From NCBI RefSeq assembly GCF_000276665.1, contig NW_004955404.1, forward strand, positions 29,621,838-29,685,837: DNA of 64,000 bases, in the 5' to 3' direction. Of this stretch, positions 25,094 to 37,315 are shown in pieces. Position numbers and translations under genes: made by a program. The stretch's first letter is position 1; every line of letters starts with the position of its first letter. Origin of the DNA: Chinchilla lanigera. Its lineage: Eukaryota; Chordata; Mammalia; Rodentia; Chinchillidae. Below the pieces are notes generated by a model. That model did not search any database, was not told the origin of the DNA, and worked only from the letters and a program-made list of their open reading frames with translations.

Positions 25094-28000
25094 AANNNNN
25101 NNNNNNNNNNNNNNNNNNNNNNNNNNNNNNNNNNNNNNNNNNNNNNNNNNNNNNNNNNNNNNNNNNNNNNNNNNNNNNNNNNNNNNNNNNNNNNNAGAGA
25201 AGAGAAGAGAAGAGAAGAGAAGAGAAGAGAAAAGAAAAAGATATCTGGGCTATGCAGGCTTCATAAGGACTGAGACTTCCTGAGGCCAGATTCTCAAACA
25301 GTGGTTGAGTGTGAATCAAAATTGAAATGTGGACAAGTTGACCCCAAGTCCATACTCCTTCCCTGTCTCTTGGCATTCACAGTGGTTCCTTCCATTTGCA
25401 CAATGCTTTTGCCAACATTATCTTCACAATAATTCTATGAAAAATATTTTAGAGTTCCTCTGCCATGCTTTCATTAGCTTTTGCTCCAATCTGTGATGGG
25501 GTTAATCTCTCAAGAACAGAAATAAATTCAAAGTCATGTGAAAATATTCAAATGAAACATAAGACTATTATGTTGCTAGTTTTCTGACAGTCATTTAAAA
25601 ATTAATCCTTGGGTTTATGGGAAAGTATAAAGCCAATATTCTTTGGCTTACTTAGTTTTATGAACTTATAATTACTAACTACAAATTTACTCTTATAATA
25701 TACTTAAAATATTATTGCATCAAAAGGTATTCAAGTAGTAAATATTACAGAATTAGCTTCAGCATTATCATTTTCAACAATATTACAATGAAATAAATGG
25801 AAGCAATAATTTTAAAAATCTGTCTGGTATTGTTCTTCATCAACAAAGTGACATGTACTCATTTTTTTTGTCTGCTTTTGAAATGTCCTTATCTGAATGG
25901 TCATTTTCTTCATATACACTGAAGAATTGCTCAGGAATCTTCAGTAATCTTAACGAGCTTACCTTTTGTTTGCTGAGGTGCTCACTTTGATAAGATTATC
26001 CAGATCTTGGTCCCTAAAAATAAATGTTGTAAATTTCGGTAGCTGACAAAGTCAACTCAAATCAACCATTTTGTGCTTTTCAACCTTAATGTTGAAACAA
26101 ATGACTATTGCTAAGTTAAAACTCCATCACCATGTGAATTCTTTTTGGGGCCTCATGCAAAAACAGGTAAATTCTATCAATTCAGTTCACGAACAATTCA
26201 TATGTATGAGAATTTGGTTTTATAAATGCTTCTGTCAAGTCAGTCTCACAGTAAAATTAGTCATGAACTCCTTATTTTCTGTATTATATTTCTGTAGTAG
26301 CATTAGCATAGAGTATTTTTGGAGGGTATCGTGAGAAAGACAAAAATATAAAATTACTTATCATTTCCATGTATTCTTTCCCCCTTCCAAAAGAAAGAAC
26401 ATTTTTAAAAACTGAGATGTTTTAAAAAGAATTATTTCCTGATTCTAAATTATGCAGGTAATCTATATGATCTGAAGATATGATATTACTTCTATTTCAA
26501 AATATTAATTAAATCATTTCAGAATTACACTTCACATAAAGCCAAATCACAACAAATGAAAGTTCAAATCATATAATTTGTCTTTTTATTTTAAACATAA
26601 CAGTCTAACACCAAAAGGCCTGAATAATAAATCTAACTTGATATCCTTTATTATTGGACAAGGCATTGTATATCCTAAAGAGAAAAAGGAAGAAAGTCTG
26701 GAAAGCCATTTAGCTGTTCTTTAGAAAGAACCTATATACTCATTTTATTATATACATATCTTCCCATGGAAAATATTATACTCTATGATATAAAGTTATA
26801 TTAAATATAATTTTGTGAGTCAAAAATAGCTAAATGCTAGTAATTTCATAAAGATTTTTTATACCTTCTTTAAGTTAAGTATCAAGGAGTGCTATGTTGA
26901 TTCAATGATGAAGAAAAATACTAACTACAATAATAATGCTGGTAGATAAAGTATAGTAAATAAGTATTTTACAGTATGATCACATTATATTTCTAGTGAC
27001 TCAGGAAAAAGTTAACTCCTGATTTCATAGATAAGGAAGCTGAGGCTTGAAGATTAAGCAATTTATTCAAGACTATACAGCTGGTAAATGTGCTCTGAAC
27101 TTAAAAAATCTCGCTGCCAAGTGAAAAAAACAGACGTACAACTAAGTGCAATAAACAGCAGCATGTGGCTATTATAAAAGGTCATAAATTGAGGTCACCT
27201 TCACCTTTAGACATTAAGTCTTTCTAGGAGAGAAAAAAAAGACAACATAGTCTGTGATGTAAAGTATTACTTGGTCTCTGAATCCAGGGCCTGGCAATAG
27301 AATTTTATTCCTATTTGAATAAATATAAGGACAATTTAGCAGTAAATATTCAAATAAGAGTCATGAAATCTTCAGTTTCATATAAAATGAATGAAATTAC
27401 ATGTGTAAGTGAGATAGAGGTGGAGGAACTGGCTATCCTCAAATTCAGAGTTAATCCTCTCCCTGTTTCCAAATAAAATGCCATCTAGTTTAAGGGTCTG
27501 CAAATGATGGCCCTGAAGCAAAATTCAGACTGCAGCCTTGTTTTATAAATAAAGTTTTATTAGAACATAACCATGCCCATTCATTTACAAGATATTTTTA
27601 TGGCTGCTTTCACTATACGGGCAGAATTTACTATGTTAGTAACAGAGAAACTATTTAGGTCCTCTAACCCAGAGATATTTATTATCTAGCCCTTTAAGAA
27701 AAATATTACCTCTGATCTTGTCTAAATAAACAATGTTTGATAGCTAAACTACAAAAATAAAGAGCATTTCCATATGCGAAATAAGACAGGAAATCTATCA
27801 CAAAGAAGATATGTATCTTGGTATTTACATATTTAACTTAAATTCAAACTAGCATAACAATATGTTTATAATGTCATAGTTTTATCACTCTTTGTCTAAT
27901 TAACATGATGTGCCTTACAGAAAATTCTCTATAAAATGCAAATGTCCTTCTTTGTAGTCTTTATATTTTCAATGAACAAAAAATAATTTTTTAAAAGTGA

Positions 28001-31000
28001 CTGTCCAAGTTTAAGACTGCTTAGGAGATGCACAAGTAAAAGAGAGGGAATAAATGATGAAGGAAAATGTCTATCACCTAAAGACTTTTCTTTTCTTTTT
28101 CTTCTTAGCTTTAGGAAATTATTTTGGGGTGGCGTTTCACCTCATGGAGAATCTCTCAGAGAAGGAAGTCTCAATCATGCCGCACAAATCCCATACTGGC
28201 AAGGAATCATTAATCTAATTCAAGGAATTCTCTCTGACACAAAAGCCCTCATCAAAGAGTGCTGAACGAGGGCTCCAACACCAGTGCATGGGCTGGTGGC
28301 CAAGGGGCTGCTAATTTTAGGTCCAATCATTGGTTTTCTCTGTGCCAGGGCAATGCTTTTATCATATTTTTAAATTTGAATTTTTAAAGTTGAATTCAAA
28401 AATGGGAGATGACGAGTTTCATAAACCTTACCCTTGGTTCATTTCAGGAACTACTTTGATTAGACAGTCAAGACTTTGGCCCCTTTAAAAAATAGAAGAA
28501 ATAATCAGATCAGTAGTAGATTTACATCAAATGGTTTTGCAAATATTTGTCAAAACTTAGAAATATTTTATTATGAATAGTCTTCATCTTAGAGAGTTGA
28601 GGTTTTTCAGAGCTGAATATAAATATTTATATTGGGACCTAACAGTAACTGGATAAAAATAATAAATAATAGCAAATACTTTCAGAATATTTTTGATTTT
28701 TGACATGCCAGGCACTGTTCTAATGTAATGTACATGGTTTAGTATAATCAGCACACCAATCCTGTGACACTGGAAGTACTATCATCCTAACAACATACAC
28801 AGAGAAAACTAACACAGAAAGAGTAACTGATTTTCCCACCTTTGCTGATAGTGGCAGGGCTGGAATTTAAAAGTAGACAAACTAGGTCTAGAATGCTTGG
28901 GCTTTACTATGACACCAACAATGTTACTGCAACTTGTAAATTAGTTCTCGAAGTGTCTAGAAATCAATTGATCCCCTTTCCTCACTTGGAGGAAAAAAAC
29001 AAAACCCAAACAGAAATGATTAGTCGGAGACCACACAAATAGGAGGAGTAGGTCAGGCCTAAGCTCATATCTACGAGCTCCAGCCCACTACCTCTCTACT
29101 ATATCATCCCCTCTACTGTACCATCTCTTCTGCTTAACAAAAGTAAATAAATCAATAGATAAAAAGATCTTATCCATTTTGAGAAAGCAACTGTGGACCT
29201 AATTGATTGAAGGATATTTTGATTATATCAGAAGTCGCTTGACCAAAATCCTTAACATTTTAGATACAAAGGGTAGCCAGGGTTGCGTGGCTTGTCTTGA
29301 TTATGACTGGGTTCAGCATTAACCAATTGAAGTGGTGATTTAGTTATACTTTTAAGCATTGGTTAGCATGAAATGAAAAAGAGGAACTTATTAAAGGTTG
29401 CCCTTGAAGACTTTTTTGACTGTTGGACTCACATTTTTGTAGTTAGTAAGGTCTTTGAAACTTTGAACAAAAGACAAACAAAAATGAAATAAAAATAAAA
29501 TTAAATCAACTGGCTGTTTTGATTTAAAAGTATATGTGCATGAATTTTACTGTTTTGATAGATATCAGTATTAGTCTACACTTCAAAATTTTTTGACTTT
29601 CATTGGTATTTTGGCTTAGTTTCCCACTTACTCTTAAAACCATAAAATTTAGGTAAGATTGGTTTTTTTTAACAGTGGATTCAAGAATAATATAATGATT
29701 TGCCAAAAACTTTCATTCCATCCCCATAAATATCAAATGTTATAGCTATAATAACTCTGGTTAGCTAATAATTTTCATTTATAGCTTTAAAGGAATCCTA
29801 TACATATTATTTCGTTTGATCCTTATAACTATGCAATGTCAAAGACAGAACAAACACTACGGCCCTCGTTTGGTAACTAAAGAAGCTGCAGCCCAGTTGT
29901 CCAGAAACTTTGCTCAATGACACCTGGCTGGTGAGTAATGAGCCTCAGATTTTTAGCTTCCAATCCCAAGGCTTCTCAACTGATCTCTTACGAGTGCCAC
30001 AGATTTATGAGGAGTCGACGGAAGAGAGTTAAGATATAATCCTCACCCTTGTCTATTCCTGTTTCCTTGAGGACTCACTTCGATCAGATTTCCAAGGCTT
30101 TGGCTGCTTTAAAATATTGAGGAGATAGTGACGTTAACAGTAGATTTTCAACAAGTGGATGAAACTATTCATTAATATTCACAAATAGTATAAGCACTCA
30201 CTGATATCATGCTGAAGAGTTGACAATTGTTAAATGTGACTATGAAGGTCTGCAAGAATTTATATATCTCTGGAACTCATTGAGACCCAGACAATATTTT
30301 CAACTTAGAGGCATTTAGCCATGAATAAATTTTGCGCTAGAACATGTTCTGTTTCGGTGCATTTAATACTATATTGTTAGCCTTTGCCGAGTACACAAAA
30401 CGTTTTGGTATTTGTTTACATACTTGTCCTATGGAACATTCCAGAAGCCAAACGCTCTAAATATCAACCTCTCACATGCATAGAACTTCAAAAACAATTT
30501 AGAAGAATCCATGCCAAAGAATTCATTTGAGATTCATTGGCAGATTTGTATCACAAAACTGTATTAAGGTAAATACCCCAATTTGTTAAAATCATTATAT
30601 GCAAGCTGGCATCTGCTTCTGGTACCTAAAATTGTGGGTTACAATGACACATTCTGATGAATTGTTTTGGCAGCAAACATTAAAATCTATAGAGTTCTGG
30701 AATGTTGCACATATCAACTATAAATCACTGAAACTGCTTCAGTATTTTATTGTTAACCTTCAATATATGTCTGCTTCTGATCTTAATGGAATTATGTCTT
30801 TCTTACTGCATCTACCTGTGTTTTCCACATATACAGCACCAACAAATTCTCCTCTGATCTGCAGAGGACACCACATGAGGGGGACCCATCCACAGGAGGG
30901 TGTATTCACATTATTCCCCACACTCTCTGATCTTACAAAGAACATATCAAAAAGTCTCAGAGGTTTCATCTAAACATCAAAGTTACAGATATTTGGGAGC

Positions 31001-34000
31001 AACCAGATGTTGATCCAAGCTTTTTGTTTGTATCCAGATGTCAAGATATGAAACTTAGACTAAAAAACAGCAACAAAATATGTAGAGATTCATCCTGAAA
31101 GTAATGAAGCAATTAACCCCAAAGAAACAGCTACTGTCTTCCAGATTACCCCTTGTTGATTTTTATCTAAAAATTTTATGGAATTTGAATGCCAGGACCT
31201 GTGGGAGAAAAATTCTAAGAGACTTGAAAATTCTAAAAATAACGGAACAGGGAGCATTATCATTTCTTATATTTCATTATATTCCTTTAATTATATTTCA
31301 AGACTTTATCTCTTTAAACACTACATGAGGCACATAATAGTAACAGGTTATTTAAATTCTTTAGTTCATAAAGTCAATAAAGAAAAGTGAACTAATTAAT
31401 GTGGTTTCTAATCAACATAATGATATAATATTTGAGCTTAACTCTGGGGAGCAGTTCCTCATAGTGTTATGTATAAGGTGTAATTGAAAACTACAGGGAA
31501 TATTTAAATTTTTAAGATGTATTACAATAAAAAGCACATTGGGATGAATCCCCCTGAGGATATTCCTCCTCCCTTTAAACACACTTATCCCATTGTACTT
31601 GCAGCTTTCTGAAGCAATTCTGGAAGGCCTCATTAATGAGTATCTAGATGTATAGTTGGCTGTTTTGATGCCTTAAATCAATTCAAAGCATTTGCCTTTC
31701 ATGGTCATACTGAATTTGGGGAAGAGCCAGAAATCAGATTTGGTCTCAGATCCAGGGAATAAAGTGGATAAAAACATACCCTTATCTTTGTATTAAACGC
31801 CACTCAGCGGTACCATTCACTGAATATTTGATCATACTTTATAAAGACACTCTGGAAAGAGAACTTCCAGACCTGTTTCAGAAAGTGACAATAATTTCTT
31901 TCCCTTTCATAATGTTTATTGTACATTATGGGTTTTATTTACTCTTTCAGGGTCTTACACTAGGGAGACAAAAAGATGTTTGCACATGTTGTACTTTTAT
32001 TCTTTTTATAATAAAAAAAGAAAGTATCAACAATGATGAGATCAATGTATTCTAAGGGAAAGGAGTATTTGGTGAGGGTTTAATGGTAATTGTGTCTTTT
32101 TTTTGAAGTGAGTGTTCAGACAGGGTCTCACTATGCACTTCAGGCTGGCCTTGAATTCACTATAGCCCAGGCTGGCAGTGATCCTCCTGCCTCAGCCTCC
32201 CTAGTGCTGGGATTACAGGCGGGGCTACCATGCTTGGTCGCAAATTACTGTAATAAATTTTTAAAATGTAAACATTCACTATATATTTTGATCACCCCTG
32301 TATCTTTACCGTGTGCACAATTTTTCAATCCACAAACTGGAAAGTATGGAGGACACCAGACTACACTGCAGTGTAGTGTTAAAATCAACGTGATCTTTAC
32401 GGACAGAGGGTCAACCTTTAAGAGGCTACCGTTTCAACTTGGGGAGAGGCATGAAATAGATACATAAATGAATGCCACAATTGCAGATGAAGATACATGC
32501 TCTGAAGAAAACATAAAAGAGTGCCTGGTGTCTAATGTGCAGTCGAGGGAGTTAGAAGTGATTTAACTATATTCAATAGTCAGAAATAACGTGGTTAAAA
32601 ATGTAACAATGTAGGGATTGAGAATTCCAGGAGTAGGAGCAGTATATGAAAAAGGTTTAACAGCAGTAATGACCCTGGCATTCAAATTCCAGGATATGAA
32701 AGATGCATTTGGCAGGGCTTTATTGAGAAGGTCAAAGGCCTTTGTTAAGCATTAGAATTATATTCTACCTGACATGAAGGGATATTGAAAGCTTTTTAAA
32801 AAGGAAAAGAACAGGATCTGATTTTTTTGAAGGATATACAGAACTTCATTATGTGTAGAAAAAAGAATTAACATCTATTACTCTTAAAAGCTCCCAGAAA
32901 GCACACACATACACTCATACATGCACAAATATACACATCTGTATACATATGCATCATATACACACAAAGGCACACATATGCTTACACAGAAATTCATGAA
33001 TATACAAGCATAGTGCACATATATGCAATTACACCCATGTACAACATACACTCATGCACATATGCACACACATAAAAGTACCCATGCATGCAAACAGTTG
33101 TATGTGTACATAATATATGTGCATACATAGGCATGACACACATTCAGAATATTAAGAAAAATAGGTCAGAATTTGAAATAGTCTAATATAAATTGGAAAG
33201 GAAAACATATTTTTTGGAAGTCAAGATAAGCTAAATGTATCTGAAGATTATCTAAATCATTAATAAAAATACAATTCTTGAGTTTTTACTATTGTAACAA
33301 TGATTTCTGCCTAGCATGCAGTAGGCATGAGTGTATTACGATCTTTGCATTATAACTGAAGTACTGGGACATAGTTAAAAAGAGCCAGAATTTGAACCCA
33401 AGTCTTTCAGACTCGCTGCTCAGACTTCCAACCTCAAGTTACCTCCATGAACCACCGAGGCAGACAATGTAATCAATGCTTTTGCATCAGCCTGTTGGGT
33501 ATAGGATGGTACAAGCCTCTCCTCCATCCAGTGGTTGTGCCTGTGGCTACACTACATGGCCAGAAGCAAGACAGCTGGTCAGCATGCACACCAGCTCTTA
33601 GCTAGCCGAGCCCTCACTCTGCCAACAGGGCCCACGGGCCTTGGCAACACTCTGTGTAGAGTCAACAAATAATATCATGTACCGAGTTAAATGAATGAAG
33701 ATGAGTTCAGCAGAAACCACATGGGACTGTTTGGTACACTGTTTTCAGCAACATGGCAATAATATCAGTTTCAAAACATGCCATCTGCTTAGTAAAAATA
33801 AAAAGCAAAAGGACATAAGCTCTCCAGACTTACTTGACCATTCATGGGTAAAACATTCTTTTCATTGAGCCCACTTTGATAATCATGTCATCCTTAAATA
33901 TATACCACACTGCATGCATATACACATTACTACACACACAAATACACCAAACACTAGTTCATACACATGCAGGTACACACTACTTATAAATGCACACACA

Positions 34001-37000
34001 TATAAGCAAATATGCATATGTACATGCAGATTATTGATACATACATACACATTTATATGTATGCACATTACTTAGACATATACTTAAATATACATTTATA
34101 CATATAATACTGATACATACACATACATTTCCCACACTGCTGACACAGATGTACATTTATACACATGTACAATCTCATGTGCACACAGAAAATAATACTG
34201 GTTGAGCTCAGTAGATAAGGTCAGTCAAATTTCTTTTTAATTTCTCAAAATTATTGGATAACAAACCATTCAAGAATAGATTACAAGAGAGGTCTGTGTA
34301 TCATGTAAATAGAGCTGCTTAATATAATATATTTGGAGAGAAATCTCCATTTTTGTCTTGAACTTCAGTTTGCTGTCTGAACACAGGCACTAAGAATTCT
34401 AATGTGTAATAAATGCCATACAAAAGGGAGAAGACAGTTTAAAATATCTTACCTTTTGATGTTTTTATTTGTTTCAGGATTTACTCTAACAAGCTCAGCA
34501 AAACCTTGTTTTCTTTGAATAAAGAAAATAGTTTTAATGAATGTTATTAAAGTAAAACAGTAATAAAAAGAATAGTGGTTGGAAAAGTTAGGAAGTGGCA
34601 AATATACAAGTTCTCTGTGGGGATGTAAATATTTAAATCTCTAAATGCAGATGAAAATCCTTCTCTTGCATCTTAAGTAGAGGACCATTTAAGGCTGTTT
34701 ACTTATTAACAAGAAGCATATTTTTGGTCCTCAGCATGCATAAATATATGTGAAAGTTGTCACTGAACAACTTTGTCCCCAGTTGTATCTTGTTACAACA
34801 CCCCAAGTAGGTAGGCAACATTGAAGTAATGTAAGTTAAATGAAGTTCTATACTGGGTCCAGAGGAAATATAAATTTTTACTCAACAAATAAAATGTAAT
34901 TCCCTATTCCAATATGAAATGATCATTAAAATCTCGTTAGCTATAATTTAACAATGTTACAAATAATGACAGTTAAGAAAACATGCCTTCACAACAAACA
35001 CATCCCCCCCAACAAAAACTTTTTACATATCATTTGCTTCAGATTCACAATTATGGTAAGTCGTGGCCCGGGGATAGAGCTCAGTGGTACAGCGCCTGCC
35101 TGGTGAGCACGAGGTCCTGAGTTCAATTCCTGATACCTCCCAAAAGGTATGGTAAGTAACAAAGGGCAAGAAAAAAAATACTTTACAGAGTAGGGAAATT
35201 AATGATTCACTTCTCAGGAGGACACATTCTGCCCCATTAAAGTACATTGAGTGAAAAGGGGGCTTCTGAAGCCACACTAGAAATGAAAGGTCAGCACTGC
35301 CAGGCTGGCTCCTCTTCACAGCTGTACTGACATGGCAGCCAACCCAATGACATAGCACCTGAGGTCCCCCTAGGATGGGACCCCAAAAAGCAACCTACAA
35401 GCAAATGTGGAGCACTTCTTCAAAAATAAGTGGTTTTACAGGGGACACGTAGGGATAGTCCATCTTTATTGTCTGATTTCATTACAATAAAATATGGTTA
35501 TGAAGCTAAAACGCCAAATCTTTTCATCTTCTAATTGATTGTCTCTTGTAGAAATTAGAATTAAAGACATTAACCATCTCAGCCAGTGGAATTTTCATTT
35601 CTTTTGAGTTTGACTTTGATAATATTTTCAAGATCTTTACTTTTTTAAAAAAGTTTAGGTCTGTTTCAAAATATTATATACATAGTACACATTCCATATT
35701 AGTGACTATTAACCCAATCTTTCAGATAAAATTTTAAAAATACTGATATTAAATTGATTTTAGTATAAAATTGCCTAACAATAATGCAGTTAATCAATCT
35801 CTAGTTTTTATCGGGTTATATGTAAGAGAATTTAGATAAAATATAATGTAGACCCTTCAATAGAAAGATCAGGGCACCGGAGATGAGACTAAAAGAGAGA
35901 AGATAAACCCAAAACTGTGACACCTTCAGTATCCCTGAGCAGGTAACCAATCAATCCAGGAGAGCGTAACCAACATTCAGAGACATCCACACACTTCTCA
36001 CCCTCTTCTGGTTCCATCTGTCCTGGTATCCTCTTTGGTGATAGATTCAAGGTCTCGGCTTCTTTGGGAAAAAAAAATCAAATTCATTGTCATTGGGTGT
36101 GGCAATTTTGTATCTATTAGGTTACATACGATTGTCTTTAAAATTTATATAAAGAAGAATGTGCCTGAATATGATGTCAGATATCTTCAGAACCAGAAAG
36201 ACCTTGAATGCAGTTACTCTTAACTTTATTCATTTATACAGCAGTATTTCATTTACCCTAGTCTAACTCTGTTTAGAAAAACTTCCTGCTCTTCTCCCTT
36301 TGCAATATTGACCTTTTATTTCTTAATTAATATTTAAAACTTGACTCATTTTTAATCACTTAAGAACACCTAGGAAGAGATTATGTACCAAGTTTTCCTG
36401 CACCTACTTCAGTGCAAATCAAGGACGTGGTCCTATAGAAAGAGCATTCATCACATTTGCTAGGCCTGAACAGGCTGTTCTCGGCAGAGGAAGGCATGAC
36501 GCTCCCCTTTCCAACAAGGCATAAGAAGCTAACTTGAAAAAAGAGCTCCAGCAAAGCAGGAGTTTCACTTACCCTTTCTCATTTTTGTCAGTACTTTGAT
36601 TAACTTTATTAAAACTTCCGAGGCTTTGATCTCTTTATAATATTGGGACAAAAGAAAACACAGAGCAAGACAGAGAATGAAATGGAAAACAACTCAGTGC
36701 TGTCTTCAGAATCTCTTATGATAACAGCAGATTTCACACAATAGCAGTAAGATATAGTCAGTGTAAAGGATTAGATGTTCTTAGAAGTATTCAAGTGGCT
36801 GTCTCAGTATGCAACTCATTGTGCAAGATACTCAGCAGACATCTTAATATCAAGATTCCAACCATGATTCAGTTATGATTGAATTACCTTAAAGGAAAAT
36901 TGCCCCTTCAAAAGCTGGGTCTTAGCTTTTGCTCTTTGATGGTAGGTTTTAAGGGGGGAAGGAGTGGTCTTTAAGATATACATTAAAATGTTGTCTTATT

Positions 37001-37276
37001 TAAGCATGAAAATTCTTTGAATTTGGGTGGAAATCCACTGATCACCCCTTGAATGTAAATATATTGAGCATTTAAACATTTCTCTTAAAATGTCCCAGGA
37101 GAAAGCTGGGCTTGGTGGCACAGGCCTGGATAGCCAGCACTCTGGAAAACTGAAGCAGGAGGATAATAATTTTGAGCTAACAAGACCCTGTTTCCAAAAA
37201 AAAAGTGAAATGGACTGAGCCTATAGCTCAGTGTTAAGACCCTGGATTCAATCCTTAAAATCAGTAACACACACAT

Positions 37277-37315
<39 letters not shown>

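Larger units (their letters stand above)
26014..28431 (-). other. SCEL intron, MIR and hAT fossils
   Basis: MIR-like at 27.0 kb and a hAT-like element at 27.5-27.7 kb. The segment 28.1-28.35 kb differs in base composition from its neighbours and is unassigned. Confidence 0.6.
28483..30046 (-). other. SCEL intron, two MIR-like pieces
   Basis: MIR-like stretches at 28.7-28.87 and 29.78-29.99 kb. Nothing else recognised. Confidence 0.6.
30107..34452 (-). other. SCEL intron around the vestigial exon
   Basis: Holds a minus-strand B1, an L2-like fossil, two long ACACAT/TACACA-rich blocks (32.9-33.15 and 33.9-34.2 kb) and the vestigial repeat exon between them. Open frames at 30.6-31.4 kb lack splice sites and homology. 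Confidence 0.6.

Noticed and set aside
30599..30973. 124-codon plus-strand open frame
   Set aside because: Intronic, opposite strand to SCEL, no motif and no splice or promoter signs.
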